A stretch of 64,000 nt of DNA, taken from Aquirhabdus sp. (GTDB lineage Bacteria; Pseudomonadota; Gammaproteobacteria; Pseudomonadales; Moraxellaceae). Positions 16,109 to 25,503 of the stretch are shown one piece after another. Position numbers and translations under genes: made by a program. The DNA lies in the NCBI GenBank assembly GCA_030149815.1, contig JASLHI010000050.1, forward strand, positions 1 through 64,000, written 5' to 3'. Within the stretch, counting starts at the first letter, position 1; each line of letters begins with the position of its first letter. Under the pieces are notes generated by a model. The model saw nothing but the letters and a program-made list of their open reading frames with translations. It did no database searches and was not told where the DNA came from.

Positions 16109-17122
16109 TCAATGATTTTTATGATCACGCTGATAGTGAACAGGGGGCATATCAGTCCAACGACGAAACGCACGACTAAAGCTACTGGTGTCTGCAAAAC
16201 CGAGTAAATAGGTGATTTCTGCTACCGTATAACCTGGTATTTTCAGATAGGACAACGCCAGCTCATGGCGGGTATTGTCTAGTATTTCAGAATACGTTGT
16301 CAGCTCATCGGCCAATTTTCGTTGCAAACTACGTGGGCTCATGCCCAAAGCACTGGCAACATCCTCCTGACTTGGTTCACCATGAGAAAGCTGTTCAATC
16401 AGGACTGCTTTGACGCGAGCGAGTGTGTTCTTATGATCAAAACGAGCAAGATATTTAAGGGCGATTTCATCGAAAAAATAGGCCAATCCTGGATTGGCAC
16501 CTTCCAGTTGTCGATCCATATCGGATGACGCAAAGATCATTCGGTTTTCTTGGGCTCCAAATGTCAGAGGAGCGCGCAATAGCATATCAAATTCAGCACG
16601 GTTTAATGGTTCAGGTCTTTGCATGTCAATTTGCAGGGGAGTGAAGTTCCGTCCCGCCAGTGAGCGACAACTACGAATCAAAAGACTCATGAACGCATCC
16701 ACTGCTTCGACAGCTGGCTGAACAGGGCCAACGGAGACATGCATGATGAAATGATATTCGCCATCTTGCCGATAGAAATCAAGTTCTGCCGCATCACTGA
16801 CCAAACGAAAATAACGCACAATCCGTTCAAATGTTTCACGAAGTGTTGCACTCACTGCTAAAGTTGGTCCCAATGCATGGAAGGTCGATTGGTTGACCTG
16901 ACTGGCAACTTTTAAACCAAAATTTTCATCTCCCGTGGCTTCAACAGCCGATTGCCAGAGTCGTGCTGTCTGCTCAACGGAATAGCGTCCATCAGGATTA
17001 TCTAATATAGATAGATCAATCCCTGTCGATTGCAGAAGTGCCAGTCCGTCATAGCCCGAATCATCTAGAGTTTTCTTGATGGCTTTGACCCAACTACTGA
17101 GTGATGTTGCATTCACTGGCAC
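16109..17122 (-). CDS. AraC-family transcriptional regulator
   Basis: The 337-residue protein has an arabinose-binding-like N-terminal sensor domain of the OruR type (about 20-210) and a C-terminal double helix-turn-helix, with the second seen in YTVAEITYLLGFADTSSFSRAFRRW. The start is GTG 17122, preceded by AAGGAA; no ATG lies nearby in frame. It is probably the regulator of the desaturase gene immediately downstream. Similar regulators answer to fatty acids or amino acids. Confidence 0.85.
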   Translation of the reverse strand: MPVNATSLSSWVKAIKKTLDDSGYDGLALLQSTGIDLSILDNPDGRYSVEQTARLWQSAVEATGDENFGLKVASQVNQSTFHALGPTLAVSATLRETFERIVRYFRLVSDAAELDFYRQDGEYHFIMHVSVGPVQPAVEAVDAFMSLLIRSCRSLAGRNFTPLQIDMQRPEPLNRAEFDMLLRAPLTFGAQENRMIFASSDMDRQLEGANPGLAYFFDEIALKYLARFDHKNTLARVKAVLIEQLSHGEPSQEDVASALGMSPRSLQRKLADELTTYSEILDNTRHELALSYLKIPGYTVAEITYLLGFADTSSFSRAFRRWTDMPPVHYQRDHKNH

Positions 17123-17492
17123 GCTTCAATTCCTTTATAGATAAGATTGGTAAAAGAATATTAAATATACCAAACTATAAATCTTACTTGCATGTAGAGA
17201 TTAAGAGGATATTCGAATAAATTGGTTAAGTCTAAGCTAGGATATATAATTATAGACTTTTCAAAGCTTAAGAGCTGCTGGATGATTAATCCATGAAGCA
17301 TACGTGCTTATAGATGTGGTTTAACATAATATACATTATACGACATAAATACTGCGCTAATGTGGGAATCCCACTCATGCCCCAATCATTACTATAAAAA
17401 CGCAGAATTGACTCACGTACACGCACGCAAGCCAACTTTTACCTACTAACACCTTTCCAATCAATTTGCGTACATCAGCATAGTTTCAAACG
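17123..17492. other. gene-free AT-rich interval
   Basis: No coding or RNA gene is seen. It holds the upstream region of the AraC gene. The only pattern noted is the palindrome TATTCGAATA at 17210-17219, which recurs upstream of the HMG-CoA reductase gene. Confidence 0.5.
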
Positions 17493-17873
17493 CTACCCAT
17501 GAAATACTGCTTCAATATTATGACCATCTGGATCACGTACGAACGCACCGTAATAATTAGGATGATAATGCGGACGCAAGCCTGGCTTACCATTATCAGT
17601 TCCGCCAGCAGCAATTGCAGCTTCATAAAATGCATCAACAACTTCACGTGAATTGACACGAAATGCAACATGAATTGGTGGCTTATTGGCTATGCCGCTA
17701 TGAATCCAGAAATCAGGTTTCTGATTTTCGCCATAGCCAACGACATCACCATGTCCAGTCACTGAAGCTGGAAATTCAGCTAATGGCGCATAACCAATTG
17801 CAGCCAATGCTAAATTATAAAACTGCTTACTTTTGGCAAAGTCACTCACTGCCACACCAGTATGGTCTATCAC
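17493..17873 (-). CDS. VOC-family (glyoxalase-like) protein
   Basis: This 126-residue protein has the beta-alpha-beta-beta-beta fold of the vicinal oxygen chelate family. Probable metal ligands are His4 (MIDHTGV), the His of PIHVAF and the Glu of NIEAVF. The start is GTG 17873 after GGAGAG. Such single-domain proteins include lyases, isomerases and resistance proteins. No substrate can be inferred. Confidence 0.8.
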   Translation of the reverse strand: MIDHTGVAVSDFAKSKQFYNLALAAIGYAPLAEFPASVTGHGDVVGYGENQKPDFWIHSGIANKPPIHVAFRVNSREVVDAFYEAAIAAGGTDNGKPGLRPHYHPNYYGAFVRDPDGHNIEAVFHG

Positions 17874-18008
17874 AAAAACTCTCCATTTTTAATATGAATA
17901 ATCAATTTTTATACTTTAACATCATGAGGATGAATCTTTAATTAAACAGCTTCTAAACTCTTTAGAAAACGCCCTTATTGGGCATTTTCAATGCTTGAAA
18001 TTGGTAGG

Positions 18009-18821
18009 TTATCTTGCTTTCAAAAGTTTAACCAGTGCTTCAGCCACAGCACCACTTGATTGTGGATTCTGTCCTGTGATAATTCGACCATCTGTCACAA
18101 CATAAGAAGTAAATGGGAAAAATGCTTTTGTATAGTGAGCATTGTGACTCACAAGCTGATCTTGCAAAGAAAAAGGAACTTGCGATTTAATGCCAGACAG
18201 AATTTCCTCTGTATTAGAGAATCCTGTAACTGATTTCCCAGCAATCAGTGGCTTGCCATTATTATCTTGCAATGGCAATAAACCAGCGACGCCATGACAA
18301 ACTGCAGTCACAATACCCCCTTGCTGGTAAATCGTTTCGCTGATGTTTTGTAGAGATTTATTATTTGGAAAATCCCACATTGTGCCATGACCACCTGTGT
18401 AATAAATCGCTTGATATTGCGTTGGGTCAATTGCATTAGCGGATTTAGTCATTTTAAGACGTGTCATAAATACTGGATCAGCCAGATGCGCATGAGCTGA
18501 ATCATCCAAGTAAAAAGACTTCATACTCCGTTCATCCAATGGAATTTCACCACCCTCTGGACTGACAAAATCCATCTGAAATCCAGCTGCATCAACAACA
18601 TCATAGAAATGCGTCAACTCCGTAAACCACAGACCCGTTTTGTCTTTACGAGTTGGATATGCGGAATGATTGGTCATGACAACCAGAATTTTACGACCAT
18701 TTAATGTCTGTAAATGATCAGCTTGATCAGATGCTTGTGCATATCCACCAGTTAAAATCACCGTGAATATTGCTATCAATCCATACAACAAATAATTCGA
18801 TAAATATCGATTATTCAACAT
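18009..18821 (-). CDS. DJ-1/PfpI-family (Hsp31-like) protein with signal peptide
   Basis: The 270-residue protein begins with a hydrophobic signal ending near ILTGGYAQA and then matches the DJ-1/PfpI superfamily, with the nucleophile elbow TAVCHGVAG and an acidic partner in GLWFTEL. Relatives act as glutathione-independent glyoxalases or protein-repair enzymes; the signal implies action in the periplasm, which is unusual. ATG 18821 follows AGAGGAA. It lies downstream of the old yellow enzyme gene, separated by about 40 bases, and probably shares its MerR-type promoter. Confidence 0.8.
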   Translation of the reverse strand: MLNNRYLSNYLLYGLIAIFTVILTGGYAQASDQADHLQTLNGRKILVVMTNHSAYPTRKDKTGLWFTELTHFYDVVDAAGFQMDFVSPEGGEIPLDERSMKSFYLDDSAHAHLADPVFMTRLKMTKSANAIDPTQYQAIYYTGGHGTMWDFPNNKSLQNISETIYQQGGIVTAVCHGVAGLLPLQDNNGKPLIAGKSVTGFSNTEEILSGIKSQVPFSLQDQLVSHNAHYTKAFFPFTSYVVTDGRIITGQNPQSSGAVAEALVKLLKAR

Positions 18822-18862
18822 TCTGAATTCCTCTTTATTACATATATCTGTAAATAAATACT

Positions 18863-20098
18863 TTATGCACCTGTTCGTTGTGCCATCATGCGCAGGTATT
18901 GACGAGTACGATGCGCGGTTGCAGCCAATTGCAGAATCAAGGCCCATACTGGTGATACTTTAGGATTAGGCGCGCGACCTCGGCTTAATTTTCCGAGTTG
19001 GAACTTGACTGTTGCCATATTCGCCAAAGATACTAATGGCTTGTTTTTCCATGTAATGGGTGGCAATTGTGGCGCGTTGTCTTTGCCGAGTTGCCAATCG
19101 CGTGGTAAATACGGATCTATCGCCAGTGCCGTACCGATTCCAACCATGTCCACTCCACTTTGAACGACTTGTTCAGCGACTGGACGACGACGAATACCAC
19201 CAGTCACCATGACAGGCATCTTGGCGACTTTCCGAATATCACGTGCAAAATCAACAAAATAGGCTTCACGAGCAAGTGTCCGACCATCACGGGCTTCTCC
19301 CTGCATGGCAGGTGCTTCATAACTTCCTCCAGACAGTTCAACCAAATCAACTGCTAACTCATTCAGCATCAAAACAACTTGCTTGGCATCATCTGCACTA
19401 AAGCCACCACGTTGAAAATCCGCAGAATTCAGCTTAACTGCGACTGCAAATTGAGGTGACACCACAGCACGAACTGCTTTTATAATGTCCAAAAGCAAAC
19501 GTGCACGATTTTCGAGCGAGCCGCCCCACTCGTCTGTTCTATGATTCGTTAGCGGTGATAAGAACTGACTTAACAAATAGCCATGAGCTGCATGGATTTC
19601 GACACCTGTAAAACCAGCCTGTTCCGCAAGTTGTGATGTACGTGCAAAGCGTTGAATGACACCATGAATCATGTCTGTTGTCATTGCATACGGCGTATTG
19701 AAATGCTTAGACATATTGCCCAAATCTAATGCGATTGCTGATGGAGCCCAAGTTTTTTGTCCAAGATTAGCCATCATTTGGCGCCCTGGGTGGTTAATTT
19801 GCAACCAAACCTGAGCCCCTTTGGATTTAGAAATTTTCGCCCATTGTTTAAATTTATCCAGGTGCCGATCATTTTCGAGTACCACACCTCCTGGACCCGT
19901 CATGGCACGACGATCAATCATGACATTGCCCGTAATGATCAAACCTGCACCACCTTCTGCCCACGCTTGGTAAAGACGCATCAGTTTCTCTGACGGTGAT
20001 TGATCTAAATCCGCCATGTTTTCTTCCATCGCAGCTTTGGCGATACGGTTTGGGATACTAGAACCATTAGGAAGCATTAACTTGTCAAATACGTTCAT
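18863..20098 (-). CDS. NADH:flavin oxidoreductase, old yellow enzyme family
   Basis: The 411-residue FMN enzyme matches the OYE/NemA-like barrel: LMLPNGSSIPNRIAKAAMEE at the N-terminus, QINHPGRQ, GVEIHAAHGYLLSQFLSP with the substrate-binding His pair, and GGSLENRARL. It should reduce electrophilic double bonds or quinones using NAD(P)H. ATG 20098 has GAGGTG upstream, whereas ATG 20113 has none. A MerR-type promoter lies directly in front (20128-20158), so expression is probably induced by a reactive compound. Confidence 0.9.
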   Translation of the reverse strand: MNVFDKLMLPNGSSIPNRIAKAAMEENMADLDQSPSEKLMRLYQAWAEGGAGLIITGNVMIDRRAMTGPGGVVLENDRHLDKFKQWAKISKSKGAQVWLQINHPGRQMMANLGQKTWAPSAIALDLGNMSKHFNTPYAMTTDMIHGVIQRFARTSQLAEQAGFTGVEIHAAHGYLLSQFLSPLTNHRTDEWGGSLENRARLLLDIIKAVRAVVSPQFAVAVKLNSADFQRGGFSADDAKQVVLMLNELAVDLVELSGGSYEAPAMQGEARDGRTLAREAYFVDFARDIRKVAKMPVMVTGGIRRRPVAEQVVQSGVDMVGIGTALAIDPYLPRDWQLGKDNAPQLPPITWKNKPLVSLANMATVKFQLGKLSRGRAPNPKVSPVWALILQLAATAHRTRQYLRMMAQRTGA

Positions 20099-20127
20099 AA
20101 GATGACACCTCATTTAATCGTGATACA

Positions 20128-20158
20128 ACTTTAACGTTAAAGCTAACTTTAATGTCAA
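20128..20158 (-). promoter_or_regulatory. MerR-type promoter and operator of the OYE gene
   Basis: Read on the minus strand: TTGACA (20153-20158), a 19-base spacer and TAAAGT (20128-20133). The spacer contains TTAAAGTTAGCTTTAA (20137-20152), a near-perfect palindrome. A 19-base spacer holding a dyad is the hallmark of promoters activated by MerR-family proteins. Confidence 0.8.
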
Positions 20159-20366
20159 TACTATTTTTTAAATTAGATTAAAAATTTTGTGAACTGAGTT
20201 CTTATTTGTACAATTTAGTCGCCTTTAACATAAATTCAAACGCTAATTAATATTTTTATTCATTGATATTAATGAGTTAATTTAATACGTCCCCTTTCCT
20301 ATTTGACCACGCTTCTCATCTGGGATTAAAGTAGATTTTAAGATGAATGCTTTTTTGAGGTGGGAC

Positions 20367-20807
20367 ATGAAAATTGGCGAGCTTGCAAAACAAACAGGAC
20401 TGACAGCTTCACGCATTCGTTTTTATGAAGCCAGTGGACTCATACATGCTGTAGAACGCAAAGCGAATGGCTATCGTGAATATCCTCAAGAGGCAGTTTG
20501 GACTTTAGAAATCATTACTCAAGCCCAGAAAGCAGGATTTGCGCTTGATGAAATTCGCCATTTGTTGCCAACCTCTCCAAATAATTGGGAACATGATGAA
20601 CTTCTGATTGGATTAAAGCGCAAAGTTGCAGAAATTGAAGCGCTACAAAAACGCCTTGAATACAACCGAGCACAGTTGCTCCTTGTGATTGCAGGTGTCG
20701 AATCTGGTGCTGTGCCATGTGCTGATAAACAAGAATGGTTGCTAGATCGCTTACGTGAACAAGGACTTTATGGCTCCGAGAACAGGGAAATTGAAGTTCA
20801 ATCTTAG
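20367..20807 (+). CDS. MerR-family transcriptional regulator
   Basis: The 146-residue protein has the N-terminal winged helix (MKIGELAKQTGLTASRIRFY, then GYREYP), a central coiled coil (about 80-112) and a short C-terminus with few cysteines (one in VPCAD). The ATG at 20367 follows GAGGTGG; an upstream ATG at 20343 has no ribosome site. Two matching MerR-type promoters flank it, at 20128-20158 and 20842-20872, so it most likely controls the genes on both sides. The inducer is unknown. Confidence 0.9.
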   Translation: MKIGELAKQTGLTASRIRFYEASGLIHAVERKANGYREYPQEAVWTLEIITQAQKAGFALDEIRHLLPTSPNNWEHDELLIGLKRKVAEIEALQKRLEYNRAQLLLVIAGVESGAVPCADKQEWLLDRLREQGLYGSENREIEVQS

Positions 20808-20841
20808 TAAAAATACATCTCACAAATATTCAATTTACAGC

Positions 20842-20872
20842 TTGACATTAAAGTTAACTTTAAACTTATAGT
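20842..20872 (+). promoter_or_regulatory. MerR-type promoter and operator of the decarboxylase-like operon
   Basis: TTGACA (20842-20847), a 19-base spacer and TATAGT (20867-20872). The spacer holds the perfect 16-base palindrome TTAAAGTTAACTTTAA (20848-20863). It differs at one base from the palindrome before the OYE gene, so both promoters should answer to the same MerR protein. Confidence 0.85.
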
Positions 20873-20945
20873 ATTTTCTCCAAGCTATGAAATGACATGT
20901 CACAGCATTGTCGAAGTAGTAAGTTCACGAGAAAGGTCGGCGAAA

Positions 20946-21866
20946 ATGAATATCAAAACCCAGCAATTTATCGATGTTGAATTTGGAGATCAAAAAGTCA
21001 AAGTACCCGCAGGAGGTTACTATGACCGCTTCAGGATGAATCCTAATCTAGATGAAGTGGCGCAAGATCCTGCTGTTGGAAATATTAATTTCTTCAGAAA
21101 AATTCCTAAGCAATTGGTTGAATCTCGAGTCGGATCAATCTGGGCACCCAATTTCTACTATCGTACCAACAGCATTCAGCTTCTCATGCTCGCCCCTTTA
21201 TCCAAGCTACGCACTAAACTCCCTACTCCACTTGAGCCGTTACAAGCCTTTCCAGGTTATGGGCTGGTCGCGCTGACGTTCTTTTCTTATGCAGTTTGTG
21301 ACAATGATCCTTATGATGAGGTTTCAATTGCTGTCGTGATCCGTCGACCTAATTCACAGGGATCACATGCATTAGAGCTGTTAGATAGCATACGTCAGCG
21401 TAGCTTCTTCGCTCATGTATTAGGATTACCCGTTTCAACAGAAATTGCACGAGTACGGGGCGTACACGGTTACCAGTTGCCTAAATGGTTGACAGAGATT
21501 AAGGTCAATATCAATTCTGACGTCTCTGCACGTATTGTGGATACACAAGGAAATACGGACTTGAGCATCGATGCACCTTGTCCTCATTTACGCAAAGTGA
21601 AATCTGAATCTCATATGGAAACCAAAACCATGATCCATCAAGTGGATGGTGTTTGGCAACAAACCAAAGTTCAATCTAATACGCTTGAATTTGGTCAACG
21701 CTTGATGCCGAGAAAAGTTAAACTCAAGCGTCATGGCGGTCCATTAAGCAAATTACTGGATGAATTAGGTGCGTCTACCATCTTACGTCTGGATGTAGTT
21801 AAAGATGCTCAACTGGTACTTAATCTGCCTCAACCACTCAATACATTCAATCATGCTTCACAATAA
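20946..21866 (+). CDS. acetoacetate decarboxylase-like protein
   Basis: The 306-residue protein resembles the acetoacetate decarboxylase superfamily: a GYGLVALTFFSYAVCDNDPY core, a YDEVSIAVVIRRP strand pattern and LPVSTEIARVRGVHGYQLPKW. Many family members have lost the catalytic lysine and act on other keto acids, so the reaction is uncertain. ATG 20946 follows AAAGG; the frame opens earlier at 20892 without a ribosome site. It is the first gene after the MerR-type promoter and is 10 bases from the next gene. Confidence 0.75.
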   Translation: MNIKTQQFIDVEFGDQKVKVPAGGYYDRFRMNPNLDEVAQDPAVGNINFFRKIPKQLVESRVGSIWAPNFYYRTNSIQLLMLAPLSKLRTKLPTPLEPLQAFPGYGLVALTFFSYAVCDNDPYDEVSIAVVIRRPNSQGSHALELLDSIRQRSFFAHVLGLPVSTEIARVRGVHGYQLPKWLTEIKVNINSDVSARIVDTQGNTDLSIDAPCPHLRKVKSESHMETKTMIHQVDGVWQQTKVQSNTLEFGQRLMPRKVKLKRHGGPLSKLLDELGASTILRLDVVKDAQLVLNLPQPLNTFNHASQ

Positions 21867-21876
21867 GGAATAAAAT

Positions 21877-23127
21877 ATGAGCAATCCAACTCCTATCTAT
21901 GATCTCGTTGTATTCGGTGCGACTAGCTTTGTAGGTCAAATTTTAACGCGTTACCTCACTGAATATTTATCCGATCAAACAGAATCAATCAGTTGGGCAA
22001 TTGCGGGTCGATCTGAAGCAAAACTCAATGAAGTCAAACAATCATTAGGCGCAGCAGGTGCATCTTTGCCTATAATCATTGCGGATGCAGCGAATGAAAC
22101 TGAGCTGAAAGCGTTATGTGCTCAGACCAAAGTTGTTGTATCTACTGTCGGCCCTTATGCCTTGTACGGCGAACCACTGATCAAAGCATGCGTAGAAAGC
22201 GGCACGGATTATTGTGATCTCACTGGCGAGGCGCAGTGGATTAGAAAGATGGTTGATAAATACGAGTCTACCGCTCAACAGTCTGGCGCACGGATCGTAC
22301 ATTGTTGCGGCTTCGACTCAGTGCCTTCCGATATGGGCGTATATTTCCTGCAAAAACAAGCTCAACAAGAATGGAATGTACCCGCTACTCATGTCAAGAT
22401 GCGAGTTAAGACACTCAAAGGCGGCGCGTCAGGTGGCACAATCGCCAGCATGATGAATGCTATTGAGGAAGCTATGGCAGACCCTGTGCTGCGCAAAGAG
22501 TTTCTAAACCCATATTCATTATGTCCACCAAATCATGGTCTCACTGCACGCCAGCACTATGTCAAATCAGCTGAATTTGATGCTGACTTTGACGCATGGA
22601 TTGCGCCATTTATTATGGCAGCAGTCAATGAACGTATAGTACATCGCTCTAATGCGCTCTCTGGCAATGCTTATGGTGCTCAATTTACCTATGACGAAGC
22701 CACACTGACTGGTTCTGGATTCAAAGGTCAGTTGACTGCCATCGGTATAGTGACTGGTTTAGGAGCTTTTATGGCGGGTAGTGCCATCAAACTAACCCGT
22801 TACCTGATGGAACGCTATATGCTGCCAAAGCCGGGTGAAGGTCCAAGCCCTGAAGCACAAGTCGCAGGTCGCTTCGATTTACGCTTCGTTGGTCGTAGTG
22901 ATGCAGGTCAAACTCTACGAGTCAAAGTGACTGGAGATCGCGATCCAGGTTATGGCTCAACTGGCAAAATGCTGGGACAAGCTGCGATCAGTCTGGCTGT
23001 CGATCATGTTAAGGATGGAGTTAAAACTGGACGAAGTGGCGGCTTCTGGACGCCTGCGACCATGTTTGATGATCGCTTCATTGAACGTCTAACACGCTAT
23101 GCTGGTTTAGGGTTTGAACGAATTTAA
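21877..23127 (+). CDS. saccharopine dehydrogenase-like / trans-acting enoyl reductase family protein
   Basis: The 416-residue protein starts with a Rossmann fold (YDLVVFGATSFVGQILTRYL) and continues with the conserved STVGPYALYGEPLIKAC, DYCDLTGE and HCCGFDSVPSD motifs of the saccharopine dehydrogenase-like family that includes mycobacterial trans-enoyl reductases. It should be an NAD(P)H-dependent reductase. AAGGA precedes its ATG. Its pairing with a decarboxylase-like protein under a MerR-type promoter suggests a role in dealing with a reactive carbonyl or lipid product. Confidence 0.8.
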   Translation: MSNPTPIYDLVVFGATSFVGQILTRYLTEYLSDQTESISWAIAGRSEAKLNEVKQSLGAAGASLPIIIADAANETELKALCAQTKVVVSTVGPYALYGEPLIKACVESGTDYCDLTGEAQWIRKMVDKYESTAQQSGARIVHCCGFDSVPSDMGVYFLQKQAQQEWNVPATHVKMRVKTLKGGASGGTIASMMNAIEEAMADPVLRKEFLNPYSLCPPNHGLTARQHYVKSAEFDADFDAWIAPFIMAAVNERIVHRSNALSGNAYGAQFTYDEATLTGSGFKGQLTAIGIVTGLGAFMAGSAIKLTRYLMERYMLPKPGEGPSPEAQVAGRFDLRFVGRSDAGQTLRVKVTGDRDPGYGSTGKMLGQAAISLAVDHVKDGVKTGRSGGFWTPATMFDDRFIERLTRYAGLGFERI

Positions 23128-23170
23128 AATCGTTTTTGTCGCTGGACATGCGATTGCTCGCTAAAATAAA

Positions 23171-23204
23171 ACAGAAAATGATGGTTTGATAGCCATCATT
23201 CTGT
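23171..23204 (-). terminator. terminator of the BASS transporter gene
   Basis: ACAG plus AATGATGG (to 23184) pairs with CCATCATT plus CTGT (23193-23204). On the minus strand a T-rich stretch follows. It lies between convergent genes. Confidence 0.65.
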
Positions 23205-23289
23205 TAACAAAAAAAATAGAAGTGTTGCCGAGCAATCATGACGGTTCATGAGTAATGATGGTATCTGTACTTTTTCAATTTACGAGCGG

Positions 23290-24429
23290 TTAAATTTGTT
23301 GATTCTGCCATTGTGATGCACTCAACTCTTTATTAATTAAAGACATTTCATGAGCGACACCCGCAGTTGGTGGTGGCGTAGAGTTAAATCGATCAACCAA
23401 TCCTGCAGCCAAATGCTGAACCAAGTTATAGATTATTATAGGAAACAAGACTTGCGGATAATTTGCCAAGGTCAATGCTGCTAGAACTAATCCTGTTCCA
23501 TTATTGGTCATACCAAGACCAAACATCAAAGACAAGCGTTGTGCGCGATTCACTTTAAAGAGTTTTGCAAGATACCAGCCTGAACCAAAAGAAATAGCAC
23601 TCATCGCGATGACAATAGCGAACGTTAGAACCAAAAAGCCCCAATCAGGCTGAGCAATAACTTGCGGTAATGAAACCGATGCGTTCGCGTAATTCAATAT
23701 GAGTAAAATAACTGAATTTGAAAGCTTCAATATAGGTTTTATTTTTTCTATATAAATAAAACCAATTGTATATCGTATAATCATTCCTAGAATTGAAGGA
23801 ATAAGCACACAGAACATCAGAAATAACCCAGTACTCAGTCCTTCCATTGAATCCAACGCATGTGCAAAATCGCCAGAAGTCATTTGCTCACCGATCTCAA
23901 AAATCAATGGTGAGATGAATGGGCTAAAAATCGTTGATAACAAGACCAGACCTAATGCGAGTGCCATATCCCCATTTGAATTTTGTGTCCAAGCCGTTGA
24001 TGAACCCGCAATTGGCATAGCTGCAATTAAAGCCATACTGACCAGAATGATTTGCAATCCATGATTAAAATGATGGCTAAACAACAAGGATAATAAGAAT
24101 AAAAATACAATAGGAACCAAGGTGTTGACGACTAATCCACTGATCAAAACCCATGGAGATCTAGATAAATATTTGAATTCGTCTGTATTGACACCTATTC
24201 CAGCATTAAAGAGCAAGCTGGTCAAAAATAACATCGACAGAGAAGCTTGAATTGTCACACCTGACAAAGTAAAGGTTCCAAGCTGGGTATGCTGAAGCTG
24301 TACGCCTAGATCTGGAAAAATTGCAGCAAAAAAATATATCAATACCAAAAGAATAAGAAAATTATGATGAATCAGATCTGAAATTTTTTTAATTTTTTCG
24401 AAAGTATAATTTTTTATAGAACTGAGCAT
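23290..24429 (-). CDS. bile acid:sodium symporter (BASS) family transporter
   Basis: The 379-residue protein has about nine to ten hydrophobic segments. The family's features include LLFNAGIGVNTDEF, a GSSTAWTQ-N motif after the fourth or fifth segment and LMFGLGMTNNGTGLVLAA near the end, typical of the crossed helices that bind sodium. Family members carry organic anions across the inner membrane. It is on the same strand as, and 116 bases downstream of, the PaaX-like gene. Confidence 0.8.
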   Translation of the reverse strand: MLSSIKNYTFEKIKKISDLIHHNFLILLVLIYFFAAIFPDLGVQLQHTQLGTFTLSGVTIQASLSMLFLTSLLFNAGIGVNTDEFKYLSRSPWVLISGLVVNTLVPIVFLFLLSLLFSHHFNHGLQIILVSMALIAAMPIAGSSTAWTQNSNGDMALALGLVLLSTIFSPFISPLIFEIGEQMTSGDFAHALDSMEGLSTGLFLMFCVLIPSILGMIIRYTIGFIYIEKIKPILKLSNSVILLILNYANASVSLPQVIAQPDWGFLVLTFAIVIAMSAISFGSGWYLAKLFKVNRAQRLSLMFGLGMTNNGTGLVLAALTLANYPQVLFPIIIYNLVQHLAAGLVDRFNSTPPPTAGVAHEMSLINKELSASQWQNQQI

Positions 24430-24545
24430 TAGCCTTCACCTAACCAATAACAACGATTGTATTAGCTGAAGTATAGGCTTGCTTTACTTATAAACAGATT
24501 AGATAAAACCGCTCTACTCTATTCTTAATTAAGCTGACTCTAAAC

Positions 24546-25349
24546 TCATCGTAAACCATCAATTCTAAAACCATTACGCCATAATCTTCGCCAAATTTCA
24601 TCACCGACTTGATCATACATAATCACAGTGTTAATGAATTCTTCTCGCTGGGCAACATCAAACATTTGCGACGGCAACATTGGATCAAAAACAACTTGTT
24701 GAATTGCGGCCCGACCCAGCAATAGCGATTCTTGAGCTGCAATTTTTAACGGAAGTTGATCTGAGTGTTTAACCCACTCTTGAATTTGATGAGTTGTTTT
24801 TTTATAGCTATCAATTAACGCATTGCTATCCCACAAGGATTTTATATGGCGCTCAACAGCATCATCAAAATCGCTTGAAATACAAATAATCGCTTCAGAC
24901 TCAAGTCCAAGAGATCTTAAACGGTTGCGAATTACTTCAGGATTTGTTGCAAGATTATTTGGACGAATGTGCAAACCTTTCTCTAATTCTTTAAATCCCA
25001 ATAACTTAAATGCACGTTCACGACGACTAAGTGCGGATCGGTCTGTGCGACCCAAACTACTGGTGTGTATCGTAATATAGTCACCATGCCATTCTTTAAT
25101 TCGCTGACTTGTATTACGCCAAGTTCCAACTTCGGCGGCAACTTCAACCGCGTTTGGCCCCAATTGGTAGAGCCCTCGGCTCACACTTTTGGTTAAACCA
25201 TCTGCCAATAAACGTGTCAAGGCAACTCGAGCACTGACCTCAGCCAAGTCAAACACATCACATGCAGCGACTGCTTCTTTGGCAGATATCGGTATGCCAT
25301 TTCCTACCAATAAAAGATCTAAGATCAGCTGTCGCGGGGTAATTTTCAT
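24546..25349 (-). CDS. PaaX-family transcriptional regulator
   Basis: The 267-residue protein has a winged helix-turn-helix N-terminus (PRQLILDLLLVGNGIPISAKE and SARVALTRLLADGL) and the longer PaaX-type C-terminal region (WHGDYITIHT). PaaX proteins repress aromatic acyl-CoA pathways and respond to CoA thioesters. It diverges from the AidB-like acyl-CoA dehydrogenase gene, with a repeated ATTGATAATT in between, so that gene is its likely target. Confidence 0.85.
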   Translation of the reverse strand: MKITPRQLILDLLLVGNGIPISAKEAVAACDVFDLAEVSARVALTRLLADGLTKSVSRGLYQLGPNAVEVAAEVGTWRNTSQRIKEWHGDYITIHTSSLGRTDRSALSRRERAFKLLGFKELEKGLHIRPNNLATNPEVIRNRLRSLGLESEAIICISSDFDDAVERHIKSLWDSNALIDSYKKTTHQIQEWVKHSDQLPLKIAAQESLLLGRAAIQQVVFDPMLPSQMFDVAQREEFINTVIMYDQVGDEIWRRLWRNGFRIDGLR

Positions 25350-25397
25350 TGTACGGCTCAGTCCACAATTTTTTTTGCAGGCGCATTATATTTTATT

Positions 25398-25428
25398 ATT
25401 GATAATTGATGCATTATTATTGATAATT
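25398..25428. promoter_or_regulatory. ATTGATAATT direct repeats, candidate PaaX operator
   Basis: ATTGATAATT occurs at 25398-25407 and 25419-25428, 21 bases apart, in the divergent region between the PaaX-like and AidB-like genes. Equal spacing of two helical turns fits a dimeric regulator binding side by side. Confidence 0.45.
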
Positions 25429-25503
25429 CACGTAATATTACAAATAAAAAATTTATACAAAAAATATGTAATAATGATCTAAAGTTTGAATATCGAGGAC
25501 GAC

